64,000 nucleotides of DNA, taken from positions 248,001 through 312,000 of the forward strand of contig SCNS01000001.1 of the NCBI GenBank assembly GCA_005503215.1, read 5' to 3'. The translations under genes and the position numbers were made by a program. Numbering within the stretch: the stretch's first letter is position 1; each line of letters opens with the position of its first letter. This DNA comes from Sphingomonadaceae bacterium 3R27C6. Its GTDB lineage: Bacteria; Pseudomonadota; Alphaproteobacteria; Sphingomonadales; Sphingomonadaceae. Positions 1-8,125 of this stretch are shown here, piece by piece. The notes beneath the pieces were generated by a model. It worked only from the letters and a program-made list of their open reading frames with translations. It was not told the origin of the DNA and ran no database searches.

Positions 1-447
1 GCCGGGAAGCGGGCTGCCCTGCCAAAGGACCGCGAAGCTGTCACCGCCCGCGGTCAGCGGAACAATTTCCAGGTCGAGCGCATGGCGCGTCTCGGTGCGG
101 CCCGCGCGGGCATGATAGACGACGCCCTTGAGCTTGCCGTCCTCGCCCGCCCAGGGTTCGAAGACATTGTCGTCGACCAGCCGGACATCGCCTGCGCCCG
201 AAACCACGGCTTCGATATGGTTGGTGCGCCGCACGAGCGGAGCAGGGCGGTCGCGATTCCCGGCAAACAGTACCGGCGTTTTCAGTTTCGGGAATTCGGG
301 ATCGCCGCTTTCGGGAACCGCTTCGGCTGGCTCGCCAAGATAGATGCGCGCCGGAGCGGCGCCGTCGCGTTCGATCCAGACCTCATGCGCCGCGGCGGGC
401 GAGGCGGTGGCGCTTATGGCCAGAAGCGGAGCGAGCCATTTTTTCAT
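1..447 (-). CDS. DUF4198-like periplasmic protein (3' end outside window)
   Basis: Only the first 149 codons are present; the gene runs off the left edge. The ATG is followed by a signal peptide (two Lys, hydrophobic core, cleavage near A-A-A-H). The mature protein begins with H-E-V-W-I-E, the usual opening of DUF4198 proteins (periplasmic beta-sandwich proteins often found near TonB receptors and metal uptake genes). The family role is poorly defined; a part in iron or other metal acquisition is an inference from typical neighbours and from the possible Fur site about 90 bp upstream. Start choice is supported by the signal peptide immediately after the ATG. Confidence 0.7.
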   Translation of the reverse strand, partial: MKKWLAPLLAISATASPAAAHEVWIERDGAAPARIYLGEPAEAVPESGDPEFPKLKTPVLFAGNRDRPAPLVRRTNHIEAVVSGAGDVRLVDDNVFEPWAGEDGKLKGVVYHARAGRTETRHALDLEIVPLTAGGDSFAVLWQGSPLPG

Positions 448-538
448 GCCGGTTTCCTTTGCCGAATATATGTCAGGCGAGCTTGCCGCGCACAGGCGGC
501 GAGCCCTGCCCGATCATTGGCAAGCTCGATGCTTTATT

Positions 539-557
539 GCAAACGATTATTACTAGC
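539..557. promoter_or_regulatory. Possible Fur-box-like operator
   Basis: The 19-bp site GCAAACGATTATTACTAGC agrees with the classical Fur box consensus at 12 of 19 positions and has partial dyad symmetry. It lies upstream of the DUF4198 gene on the minus strand, and about 190 bp upstream of the small secreted protein on the plus strand. Sequence match only; the rest of the 300-bp gap shows nothing clear apart from a Shine-Dalgarno-like AAAAGGAG near 731. Confidence 0.35.
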
Positions 558-745
558 GAAAAGGGTGAAATCATTGTCCGGTACAAAGAGGCGGAGCGAC
601 TATTTGTCGCGCCCGGTCCGCTTTGGGCGGGGAGCGGCCGTTGCCGAAGGGCGCGCGGCATCGCGGGGGGTGCGATTGCAAAAGTCGGTATCTTCTGACA
701 CACTTAACATGCCCAAAAGATGGTAATTCAAAAAGGAGACACCGG

Positions 746-1096
746 ATGCGTGATTTTTCCTTTATATTGTCTTTGTTGCTCGCCGGATTGTTGGCGATTT
801 TCGTGACAGGTGAAGCAAATTCTCGTGAAAAAGCGGGAATCAGGGAGGAATGTACCGACTTTGGTTTCAAAGAAGGTACGGATGCTTTCGCCAATTGCAT
901 GTTGCAGCTCTCGCTGGAGCAGCGCCGCCATCAGCCTCCCGACCGCGCGGCCGTTCTTCGCCGATATAAAGATCTCAGCATGGCCCGGCGCGGCGATGAC
1001 CGGTATCCGGTATGCACTGCCGCGATGATGGACAACGAGCTCGACACGTCGGTCAACAAATGGGTCGGCCCAAATTGCCAGATGGCACCCGACTAA
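746..1096 (+). CDS. Small secreted protein with paired-Cys FG-GT motif
   Basis: A 116-residue protein with an N-terminal signal peptide or anchor (hydrophobic residues about 4-22). After it comes C-x-x-F-G-F-K-x-G-T-D-A-F-A-N-C-M, a short motif that recurs in many small proteobacterial secreted or lipoproteins of unknown function. Two further Cys lie in the C-terminal third, so disulphides are plausible. The start follows a strong AAAAGGAG site by about 8 bases. The gene stands alone between a divergent DUF4198 gene and a convergent SMR pump. Function unknown. Confidence 0.7.
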   Translation: MRDFSFILSLLLAGLLAIFVTGEANSREKAGIREECTDFGFKEGTDAFANCMLQLSLEQRRHQPPDRAAVLRRYKDLSMARRGDDRYPVCTAAMMDNELDTSVNKWVGPNCQMAPD

Positions 1097-1148
1097 GAAC
1101 CGGTCGCATCCGTAGCGTGCGGCCGCAGCTGTAAGTCCTGTCCGGCGA

Positions 1149-1478
1149 TCAGTGCGCCGTGCTGTTCGAAAAGCCGTTCATCACCACCACGCCGCATATG
1201 ATCAGCGCCATGCCCACCATGGCGGGCGTATCGAGCTTCTGGCCCTGAAACACCCACGCGATCGCCGCGATCAGGACGATCCCGACGCCGGACCAGATCG
1301 CGTAGGCGATTCCCGTGGGCAGGGTTCGCAGGGTCAGCGACAAGAAATAGAAGGCCACAATATATCCGCCGGCGGTAATCAGCGAGGGGACGAGCTTCGT
1401 GAAGCCTTCCGATTGTCTCATGAAGCTGGTCGCAACGACCTCTGCAACGATGGCGATGGCGAGATAGATATATTGCAT
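1149..1478 (-). CDS. SMR-family multidrug efflux protein (EmrE/Qac type)
   Basis: A 109-residue, four-helix inner-membrane protein of the small multidrug resistance family; these dimers export cationic compounds by proton antiport. It keeps the essential membrane Glu (E13, equal to E14 of EmrE) in helix 1, the segment P-T-G-I-A-Y-A-I-W-S-G-V-G-I-V-L-I, and the E-G-F-T sequence after helix 1. Length matches EmrE (110 residues). A start 14 codons upstream is possible but would add an Arg-rich tail not found in the family. It lies downstream of phoB on the same strand, separated by about 200 bp, and is probably a separate unit. Confidence 0.92.
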   Translation of the reverse strand: MQYIYLAIAIVAEVVATSFMRQSEGFTKLVPSLITAGGYIVAFYFLSLTLRTLPTGIAYAIWSGVGIVLIAAIAWVFQGQKLDTPAMVGMALIICGVVVMNGFSNSTAH

Positions 1479-1674
1479 GGCGATGCTCCGTCGTCGGTAG
1501 CGGCGGGGCGGCAACTGCAATTCCGCGCCACCTGCCGCAAAAGGCTGGTCGACGCCGTGGCGGAGAAGAACCCTTCGAGCGGGCGCAGGAGATACCAGCC
1601 TGCTACTCTATTCTCGGCACGCAGGACTTATCCGGCCTGATGGTGAGAATCAACCGGGCCGGCGCCGTCCGACG

Positions 1675-2373
1675 TCAGACGCTCTTGCCCGCATCCAGCG
1701 CATAACCGGCCGAGCGTACGGTGCGGATGATATCGCTCGTACCCGGCAGGTTGATCGCTTTCCGCAGCCGCCGGATATGGACGTCGACGGTGCGCAGTTC
1801 GATGTCGCTGTCCTGGCCCCAGACGCTGTCGAGCAATTGCCCGCGCGAGAAGACGCGGCCCGGATGCTCCATGAAATGGCGGAGCAGGCGGAATTCGGTC
1901 GGCCCCATCGCGACGATCTGGCTGTTGCGCACGACCTTGTGCGCGACCGAGTCGAGCTCGATGTCGGCATAGGTCAGCATCTCGCCGGCGAGCGCAGGGC
2001 GCAGGCGGCGGAGCACCGCCTGGACACGCGCGACCAGTTCGCGCGGGCTGAACGGCTTGGTGACATAATCGTCGGCGCCGGTCTCGAGGCCGCGGATGCG
2101 ATCCTCTTCCTCGCCGCGCGCGGTGAGCATGATGATCGGCACATTTGCCGATTTCGGGTTGCGGCGGAGGCGCCGGCAAACCTCGATCCCGGGCAGGCTC
2201 TCGATCATCCAGTCGAGCAGGACGATGTCGGGCACGCGTTCCTCGACGAGGACGAGCGCCTGTTCGCCATCGGGGGTCTGACGGACCGAAAAGCCCTCGC
2301 GCGCGAAATGCCAGACGATGAGCTCGGCGATCGCCTCGTCATCCTCGATGAGCAGCAGGTCGGGCTGCGGCAT
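1675..2373 (-). CDS. phoB: Phosphate regulon response regulator PhoB
   Basis: A 232-residue OmpR/PhoB-type regulator. The receiver domain (about 5-118) has the acidic pair E10-D11-D12, phosphoacceptor D54, T84 and K106 in V-T-K-P-F. The winged-helix DNA-binding domain (about 130-228) includes the P-T-E-F-R-L-L and R-T-V-D-V-H-I-R-R-L-R-K segments typical of PhoB. It activates Pho genes when phosphorylated by PhoR. It is the last gene of pstS-pstC-pstA-pstB-phoU-phoB, and its ATG shares one base with the phoU stop (TGATG), so the two are translationally coupled. phoR itself is not in the window. Confidence 0.95.
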   Translation of the reverse strand: MPQPDLLLIEDDEAIAELIVWHFAREGFSVRQTPDGEQALVLVEERVPDIVLLDWMIESLPGIEVCRRLRRNPKSANVPIIMLTARGEEEDRIRGLETGADDYVTKPFSPRELVARVQAVLRRLRPALAGEMLTYADIELDSVAHKVVRNSQIVAMGPTEFRLLRHFMEHPGRVFSRGQLLDSVWGQDSDIELRTVDVHIRRLRKAINLPGTSDIIRTVRSAGYALDAGKSV

Positions 2374-3095
2374 CAGCCTTGCTCCTGACCCGCTGACGCA
2401 CTGTCCTCGGGGGTCTCGCCGCGTTCGCGTTCCTCCATATGTTCGCCGGTGACGACATAATAGACCATCTCGGCGATGTTGGTGGCATGGTCGCCCATGC
2501 GTTCGAGGTTCTTGGCGACGAACAGCAGGTGCGCGCTTTCGGTGATGTACTTGGGATTTTCCATCATGAAGGTGACGAGCGTGCGGAAGATGCTGTTGTA
2601 GAAATCGTCGACATTCTTGTCGCGCACCGTCACCCGCACCGCGAGTTCGGCGTCGCGCGCCGCGAAGCTGTCGAGCGCGTCGTGGATCAGTTCGGCGACG
2701 ATCGACGACATCGACATCAGCAGCGGGATCGCCTCGATCGAGCGCGTCTGGTCCATCAGCGCGACGCGTTTGGCGATATTCTTCGCGTAATCGCCGATGC
2801 GCTCGACGACCGACACGATCTTCAATGCCGCGATCATTTCGCGGAGGTCGTCGGCCATCGGCGCGCGGAGCGCGATCGTCTGGACCGCGAGCTGTTCGAC
2901 TTCGGCCTCGAGCGCGTCGATCTTCTTGTCGTCGCGCACGACCTGCGCCGCGAGGTCGAGATCGCCCTTGCTGAGCGAGGTCATCGCCTGGAGCAGCGCC
3001 TGTTCGGCGCGGCCGCCCATTTCGCTGATCAGCCCGCGCAGGCGGTTGAGGTCTTCGTCGAAGGCTTTGACCGTATGATCGTTCGTTAGTGCCAT
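2373..3095 (-). CDS. phoU: Phosphate transport regulator PhoU
   Basis: A 240-residue all-helical protein made of two PhoU repeats (about 15-105 and 120-215), with acidic metal-binding motifs such as E-R-I-G-D-Y-A-K-N-I-A-K and E-R-M-G-D-H-A-T-N-I-A-E. PhoU links the PstSCAB transporter to the PhoR kinase and represses the Pho regulon when phosphate is plentiful. The ATG chosen follows AAGGA by about 8 bases; a GTG one codon earlier is also possible. It lies between pstB (24-bp gap) and phoB (one-base overlap). Confidence 0.96.
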   Translation of the reverse strand: MALTNDHTVKAFDEDLNRLRGLISEMGGRAEQALLQAMTSLSKGDLDLAAQVVRDDKKIDALEAEVEQLAVQTIALRAPMADDLREMIAALKIVSVVERIGDYAKNIAKRVALMDQTRSIEAIPLLMSMSSIVAELIHDALDSFAARDAELAVRVTVRDKNVDDFYNSIFRTLVTFMMENPKYITESAHLLFVAKNLERMGDHATNIAEMVYYVVTGEHMEERERGETPEDSASAGQEQG

Positions 3096-3119
3096 CACTC
3101 TTGTCCTTTTGGCTGCGGC

Positions 3120-3902
3120 TTAACCGTAGCGGCCAGTGATATAGTCCTTGGTGCGTTCCTGTTTCGGGTTGGTGAAGATGTCGGTGGTCTTGCCGTACTC
3201 AACCAGCGTCCCGAGGTGGAAAAAGGCGGTGCGCTGCGACACGCGGGCCGCTTGCTGCATGTTGTGCGTGACGATCACGATCGCATATTTGCCGCGCAGT
3301 TCGTGGATCAGCTCCTCGATCTTCGCGGTCGCGATCGGGTCGAGCGCCGAGCAGGGCTCGTCCATCAGGATGACTTCGGGGTCGACCGCGATCGCGCGGG
3401 CGATGCACAGCCGCTGCTGCTGGCCGCCCGACAGCGCGGTGCCGCTCTCGGCGAGGCGGTCCTTGACCTCGTCCCACAGGCCGGCGCGCACCAGTGCGCG
3501 CTCAACGATGACATCGAGGTCGGCCTTGTTCGGCGCGAGGCCGTGGATGCGCGGGCCGTAACCGACATTGTCATAGATCGACTTGGGGAAGGGGTTCGGC
3601 TTCTGGAACACCATGCCGACCCGCGCGCGGAGCTGCACGACGTCCATCGACGGCGCATAAATGTCCTCGCCGTCGAGCTCGATCTGGCCCGTCACCTTCG
3701 CGCTCGCGACCGTATCGTTCATGCGGTTGAGCGAGCGCAGGAAGGTCGACTTGCCGCAGCCCGACGGGCCGATGAAGGCGGTGACGAGGTCGGTGCCGAC
3801 GTCGATCGACACGTCGTTGATCGCCTGTTTCTCGCCATAGAAGACGTTGACGCCGTGCGCCTTCATCTTGGGGTCGGCGATGGTAAGATCGTCTTGGGTC
3901 AT
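3120..3902 (-). CDS. pstB: Phosphate ABC transporter ATP-binding protein PstB
   Basis: A 260-residue ABC ATPase that powers phosphate import with PstA and PstC. It carries Walker [10 protein letters not shown] (about 45-53), signature L-S-G-G-Q-Q-Q-R, Walker B V-I-L-M-D-E-P and the switch His in V-T-H-N-M. The Pst-specific Y-G sequence and S-L-N-R-M-N-D follow the expected pattern. The reading frame stays open well upstream over pstA, but the family start and length fit the ATG at 3902, five bases after the pstA stop. Confidence 0.97.
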   Translation of the reverse strand: MTQDDLTIADPKMKAHGVNVFYGEKQAINDVSIDVGTDLVTAFIGPSGCGKSTFLRSLNRMNDTVASAKVTGQIELDGEDIYAPSMDVVQLRARVGMVFQKPNPFPKSIYDNVGYGPRIHGLAPNKADLDVIVERALVRAGLWDEVKDRLAESGTALSGGQQQRLCIARAIAVDPEVILMDEPCSALDPIATAKIEELIHELRGKYAIVIVTHNMQQAARVSQRTAFFHLGTLVEYGKTTDIFTNPKQERTKDYITGRYG

Positions 3903-3907
3903 GGGGG

Positions 3908-5164
3908 TCACCAGCGTTTTTCGAATTTGTTGCGAAGATAGATCGCAAAGGCGTTCATCGACAGCAGCACGATAAGCAGCACGATGATCGCGGCGGAGGT
4001 TTTCTCGACAAAGCCCCGGTCGACTTCGTCCGACCAGAGGAAGATCTGCATCGGCAGCACGGTCGAGGGCGAGCAGATGCCGCCCGGAACGTCGCCGATA
4101 AAGGCGCGCATCCCGACGAGCAGCAGCGGCGCGGTCTCGCCCAGCGCGCGCGCCATGCCGATGATCGTGCCGGTGAGGATGCCGGGCAGCGCGAGCGGCA
4201 GGACGTGATGGAACACCACCTGCACCGGGCTCGCGCCGACGCCGAGCGCCGCATCGCGGATCGACGGCGGCACCGACTTGATCGCGTTGCGGCTGGCGAT
4301 CACGATCACCGGCATCGTCATCAGCGCGAGCGTCAGCCCGCCGACGAGCGGGCTCGCCTGGCACAATCCGAACCAGTTGATGAACACCGCGAGCGCGAGC
4401 AGGCCAAAGATGATCGACGGCACCGCGGCCAGATTATTGATCGACACTTCGATGAGGTCGGTCCAGCGGTTCTTCGGCGCATATTCTTCCAGATAGAGTG
4501 CCGCGAGCACCCCGGTCGGGAAAGCGATCAGGAAGGCGATGAAGATCGTCAGCACCGATCCCTTGAGCGCGCCCCAGATGCCCGCGACCGCGGGGTCGGT
4601 GGCGTCGGCATTCTTGAAGAAGGGCCAGTGGATGCCGGTCGACAGCTTACCGTCCTTCTCCAGCGCGTCGACCTTTGCCCCGAGCGCGCCCTTGGCGCCT
4701 TCCTTGGCGGCGATGTCGACTTCGGACGCGGCGGGCAGTTCGAACACCGTTGTGCCGTTCAGCAATTCGGGGTCGTCCTTGATCGCGCTGCGCACTTCCT
4801 TCCACGCATTTTCGGAAATCAGCTTCGATCCCTCGGTCCCCAGCGCCTCGTCGGCGGCAAAGGCGACGATGTCGGCGAGGCCCGCGTTCGCGATCACCTG
4901 ATCGGCGTCGGCATCGCCCAGCCGCGTCGTGTCGATCGTCAGCGGCATCGCCTTGAAATCGACGGGCACCTCGACATGCGTATACATGAAACCGCGCGCG
5001 CCGTTGCCGACCATCACGAAGAGCAGGAAGGCGAGGAAAGCGCCCGAGAGCAGCACCGCGCCCAGCCCCATCAGCTTGAAGCGGCGTTCGGCGGCGTAGC
5101 GCTTCGCGATGCGGGACTGCATCACGGAGCCTTTCCAGTCGGTGGGGGCGGTCTGCCTATTCAT
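3908..5164 (-). CDS. pstA: Phosphate ABC transporter permease PstA (DUF3333 N-terminus)
   Basis: A 418-residue permease. Residues about 10-190 form the extended N-terminal region (DUF3333-like, one membrane anchor followed by a periplasmic domain) seen in alphaproteobacterial PstA. Residues about 200-410 hold the usual permease helices, with the EAA-type loop around [15 protein letters not shown]. The ATG chosen overlaps the end of pstC by eight bases (ATGAATAG); a GTG three codons upstream is less likely. It forms the membrane channel with PstC. Confidence 0.94.
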   Translation of the reverse strand: MNRQTAPTDWKGSVMQSRIAKRYAAERRFKLMGLGAVLLSGAFLAFLLFVMVGNGARGFMYTHVEVPVDFKAMPLTIDTTRLGDADADQVIANAGLADIVAFAADEALGTEGSKLISENAWKEVRSAIKDDPELLNGTTVFELPAASEVDIAAKEGAKGALGAKVDALEKDGKLSTGIHWPFFKNADATDPAVAGIWGALKGSVLTIFIAFLIAFPTGVLAALYLEEYAPKNRWTDLIEVSINNLAAVPSIIFGLLALAVFINWFGLCQASPLVGGLTLALMTMPVIVIASRNAIKSVPPSIRDAALGVGASPVQVVFHHVLPLALPGILTGTIIGMARALGETAPLLLVGMRAFIGDVPGGICSPSTVLPMQIFLWSDEVDRGFVEKTSAAIIVLLIVLLSMNAFAIYLRNKFEKRW

Positions 5165-6533
5165 AAGCTTCACGATATCTTTTGACGATGCGCAGCGCGA
5201 CGATGTTGAGCAGCAGCGTGACGATGAACAGGACGAGGCCGAGCGCGAAGGCGGCGAGCGTTTTCGCGCTGTCGAACTCCTGGTCGCCGGTGAGCAGCTT
5301 GACGATCTGCGCCGTCACCGTGGTGACGCTGGCAAAGGGGTTGGCGGTCATGTTGGCGGAGAGGCCCGCCGCCATCACCACGATCATCGTCTCGCCGATC
5401 GCGCGGCTGACCGCGAGCAATATGCCGCCCATCACGCCCGGAAGCGCGGCGGGGATCAGCACCTGGCGGATCGTTTCGTTCGGCGTTGCGCCGAGTGCGA
5501 GCGATCCGTCGCGCATCGCCTGCGGCACCGCGTTGATGCTGTCGTCGGCCATCGACGACACGAACGGGATGATCATCACGCCCATCACGATACCCGCGGC
5601 GAGCGCGCTTTCCGTGCTTGCGTTGGGAATACCGAGCATCACCGCGAATTCGCGCAGCGCCGGCGCCACGGTCAGTGCGGCGAAATAGCCGTAAACGACC
5701 GTGGGCACGCCCGCGAGGATCTCGAGCAAAGGCTTCACCCATTTGCGCACCGTCGGCGCGGCATATTGGGTGAGGTAGACCGCAGTCATCATGCCAATGG
5801 GAATCGCGACGATCATCGCGATAATCGCGCCGATCAAAATCGTGCCCCAGAACAGCGGGATGCCGCCGAAAGTATCGGGCTGCGGCGCCCCGCTCGTCGG
5901 CGCCCATTCGGTGCCGAACAGCAGCTCGGCGGGCGAAACGAGGCGGAAGAAGCGGATCGATTCAAACAGCAGCGAGAGCACGATGCCAAAGGTCGTGAGG
6001 ATCGCGACGAGCGACGCGAGCAGCAGCACCAGCATCACGATCTTTTCGACCCGCGTCCGCGCGCGGAAATCGGGTTTGATCCGCGTAAAGGCGTAAAGCC
6101 CGCCCGCGAGCGCCAGCGCGAGCATCGCGGCGATGCCGATCCACGCATATTTGTGGCTCGCGTCGGCGTAAGGCTTTACCAGCGGCGCCGCGGCGGGCAG
6201 CCGCACGTCGGCCTGCTTGCCCTGCGCGACGGCGCGCGCATCCGACAGGATCGCGCCGCGCTCGAACCCGAACGACGGCAGCGATTGCGCTGCTTCGGTC
6301 GCGAGCACCTGATTGGTGATCAGCGCCGGCGAGACCGACGACCAGACGGCAAGAAACAGCGCCGCGGGGGCGAACAGCCACAGCGCGACATACCAGCCAT
6401 GATATTGCGGGCGCGAATGGAGCTTCGCTCCCGCACGGCCGGCAAGCAGGTTCGACCGCGCGCGACCGGCGAGCCAGCCGATCAGCGCGAGACCCGCGAT
6501 CAAAAGCAAAAGGGCGGCGGCGTTGAAGGTCAC
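5157..6533 (-). CDS. pstC: Phosphate ABC transporter permease PstC
   Basis: About 458 residues, longer than E. coli PstC because of an extended N-terminal membrane and periplasmic region (residues about 1-170) common in alphaproteobacteria. The permease core includes G-T-I-L-I-G-A-I-I-A-M and the loop L-A-L-G-A-T-P-N-E-T. No ATG is available. I chose the GTG at 6533, preceded by a GAG-containing site; a TTG at 6551 would add six residues. It is followed by an overlapping pstA and separated from pstS by a 138-bp gap that carries a palindromic repeat. Confidence 0.92.
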   Translation of the reverse strand: MTFNAAALLLLIAGLALIGWLAGRARSNLLAGRAGAKLHSRPQYHGWYVALWLFAPAALFLAVWSSVSPALITNQVLATEAAQSLPSFGFERGAILSDARAVAQGKQADVRLPAAAPLVKPYADASHKYAWIGIAAMLALALAGGLYAFTRIKPDFRARTRVEKIVMLVLLLASLVAILTTFGIVLSLLFESIRFFRLVSPAELLFGTEWAPTSGAPQPDTFGGIPLFWGTILIGAIIAMIVAIPIGMMTAVYLTQYAAPTVRKWVKPLLEILAGVPTVVYGYFAALTVAPALREFAVMLGIPNASTESALAAGIVMGVMIIPFVSSMADDSINAVPQAMRDGSLALGATPNETIRQVLIPAALPGVMGGILLAVSRAIGETMIVVMAAGLSANMTANPFASVTTVTAQIVKLLTGDQEFDSAKTLAAFALGLVLFIVTLLLNIVALRIVKRYREAYE

Positions 6534-6565
6534 TATTTTCTCGTCATCCAACTATCCCCAAAAAT

Positions 6566-6648
6566 CCGCTCGCCCTGAGCCTGTCGAAGGGCCGTTCTTT
6601 CTTCGCGCGGAAGAAGGACGGTGCTTCGACAAGCTCAGCACGAGCGGG
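6566..6648. repeat. REP-like inverted repeat between pstS and pstC
   Basis: Imperfect palindrome with outer arms around GCTCGCCCTGAGCCTGTCGA and its near complement TGCTTCGACAAGCTCAGCAC. It sits inside the pst operon, between the pstS stop and the pstC start, where a stable hairpin could stabilise the abundant upstream pstS message or reduce read-through. Confidence 0.7.
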
Positions 6649-6671
6649 AGGGGGGAGGCATTCAGTCCGGA

Positions 6672-7733
6672 TTACTTCAGCTCGGCGCCGTTCAGCGCGG
6701 TCATGCCCTTGCCGTTCGCCGCCGCGGTATCGGCGATCGCCTTCGGCGACACGATCAGGCCCTTGGCGTTCAGGTAGCCGCCTTCGCCCGCACCCTTCAG
6801 GAACTCGGCGACATATTCGGCGAGCCCGGGGACGACGCCGACATGCGCCTTCTTCACATAGATGAAGAGCGGGCGCGAACCGGGATAGCTGCCGTCGGCG
6901 ATCGCGGCATAGGTCGGCGCGACGCCCTGCACCGGAACCGCCTTGATCTTGTCCTTGTTGGCATCGAGATAGCTGAAGCCGAAGATGCCGAGGCTCGTCG
7001 GGTTCTTGTCGAGCTTCGAGATGATGAGGTTATCATTCTCGCCCTGCTCGACATAATAGGGCGCGCCGCGCAGCGTGGTGCAGACCGCCTCATGCTTGTC
7101 CTTGTCGCTGTCCTTCAGCGCCTTCATCTCGGCATTGGCGTCGCAGCCACGCCCAAGGATCAGTTCCTTGAACGCATCGTACGTGCCGCTGGTCGACGGC
7201 GGGCCAAAGACCGAGATCGCGACCGCGGGAAGCGCGGGGTTCACGTCCTTCCACGTCTTCGCGGTGTTCGGCTTGCCATAGGGGTTCGCGGCGAGCGCCT
7301 TATACACATCTTCCTCGGTCAGCTTGAAGCCCGGACCGCGCGCCGCTTCGCCCAGCGCGATGCCGTCGATACCGATCTGGACTTCGACGATCTCCTTGAC
7401 GCCATTCGCGGCGCAGGTGTCGAATTCCTTCTTCTTGATGCGGCGCGACGCGTTCGCGATATCGGGGGTGTCGCCGCCGACGCCCGAGCAGAAACGCTCA
7501 AAGCCGCCGCCGGTGCCCGTGCTGTCGATCTTCGGCGTCTTGTTCCCCGTCGCTTCGGCGAACTTCTCGCCGACCGCGGTGGCAAAGGGATAGACGGTCG
7601 AGGAACCGACCGCGCTGATATAATCGCGCGCGCCGCCGCCCGAAGACGCCTGATCCTGGCACGCGGAAAGCGCCAGCGCGCACGTCGCGGCACCAGCGAC
7701 GCCAAGCAACCGGGGAGCGAATTTCTGCAGCAT
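6672..7733 (-). CDS. pstS: Phosphate ABC transporter substrate-binding protein PstS
   Basis: A 353-residue exported phosphate receptor. The N-terminus is a lipoprotein-type signal (L-S-A-C, Cys at about 25) or a Sec signal. The mature part starts with the PstS hallmark A-V-G-S-S-T-V-Y-P-F, followed by G-T-G-G-G-F and the P-S-T-S-G-T-Y motif that contact phosphate. It belongs to the large PstS subtype with extra cysteines (F-C-S-G-V-G-G-D-T-P). First gene of the pst-pho operon. Two Pho-box-like sites lie 84-122 bases upstream of the start. Confidence 0.95.
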   Translation of the reverse strand: MLQKFAPRLLGVAGAATCALALSACQDQASSGGGARDYISAVGSSTVYPFATAVGEKFAEATGNKTPKIDSTGTGGGFERFCSGVGGDTPDIANASRRIKKKEFDTCAANGVKEIVEVQIGIDGIALGEAARGPGFKLTEEDVYKALAANPYGKPNTAKTWKDVNPALPAVAISVFGPPSTSGTYDAFKELILGRGCDANAEMKALKDSDKDKHEAVCTTLRGAPYYVEQGENDNLIISKLDKNPTSLGIFGFSYLDANKDKIKAVPVQGVAPTYAAIADGSYPGSRPLFIYVKKAHVGVVPGLAEYVAEFLKGAGEGGYLNAKGLIVSPKAIADTAAANGKGMTALNGAELK

Positions 7734-7816
7734 GAAATGATCCTGTGGTGGGGGTCGTTACCGATCCAAGCCACCACCCCCGCGGCGACTCGCTGAGGGC
7801 CATTTGGGGGAGTTGT

Positions 7817-7834
7817 GTGACGTGTATGTGACAG
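7817..7834 (-). promoter_or_regulatory. Pho box (PhoB site) upstream of pstS
   Basis: Read on the minus strand, CTGTCACATACACGTCAC matches the consensus CTGTCATAWAWCTGTCAY at 14 of 18 positions, in the correct orientation and about 84 bases upstream of the pstS start. PhoB encoded in the same operon would bind here. Confidence 0.7.
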
Positions 7835-7837
7835 GGA

Positions 7838-7855
7838 GCGTCATATATGTGTCAT
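7838..7855 (+). promoter_or_regulatory. Second Pho-box-like site, opposite orientation
   Basis: GCGTCATATATGTGTCAT on the plus strand matches the Pho box consensus at 15 of 18 positions and lies three bases from the first site. Its orientation is away from pstS. It may extend the PhoB platform; there is no plus-strand gene close downstream. Confidence 0.5.
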
Positions 7856-7862
7856 AGAAAAT

Positions 7863-7890
7863 GGGCGGGCTATCGAATGATCGCCCGCCC
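7863..7890 (-). terminator. Rho-independent terminator for the DUF1508 gene
   Basis: Perfect 8-bp stem GGGCGGGC / GCCCGCCC with a 12-base loop. On the minus strand it is followed by ATTTTC. It ends transcription from the DUF1508 gene before the pstS promoter. Confidence 0.7.
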
Positions 7891-7904
7891 AAGCTCATCT
7901 TGCG

Positions 7905-8087
7905 TTACGACGGATTGCAGGTCATGCCATTCCGACGTGCGTTCGCTTCGCAGTCGCTACGGTTCGTATAAGCCTGAGTGGAAGCCCCAACGATCCGTCC
8001 ATTGCTCGCCGTGCGGCGCCACCGCCATCCGCTTGCAGTGTTGTAAATGTCCCAAGTATCTCCGGAACGATCAACGCAACTAGCCAT
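7905..8087 (-). CDS. DUF1508 (YegP-like) small protein
   Basis: A 60-residue protein with one YegP/DUF1508 repeat: a Trp-rich strand W-R-W-R-R-T-A-S-N-G-R-I-V-G-A-S-T-Q followed by Y-T-N-R-S-D-C-E-A-N-A. Family members are small alpha/beta proteins, often near mobile or stress genes; the biochemical role is unknown. An AGGAG site precedes the ATG by about six bases. It lies just downstream of the three-gene TAC-like set (38-bp gap) and may be co-transcribed with it. Confidence 0.8.
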   Translation of the reverse strand: MASCVDRSGDTWDIYNTASGWRWRRTASNGRIVGASTQAYTNRSDCEANARRNGMTCNPS

Positions 8088-8125
8088 TTTACTTCTCCTG
8101 GAGCCCGATGCTCCTCATGTTCGGC

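Noticed and set aside
1479..1674. Guanidine riboswitch upstream of the SMR gene
   Set aside because: No ykkC, mini-ykkC (paired ACGR loops) or ykkC-III consensus was found in the leader, and the protein is of the drug-exporting type.
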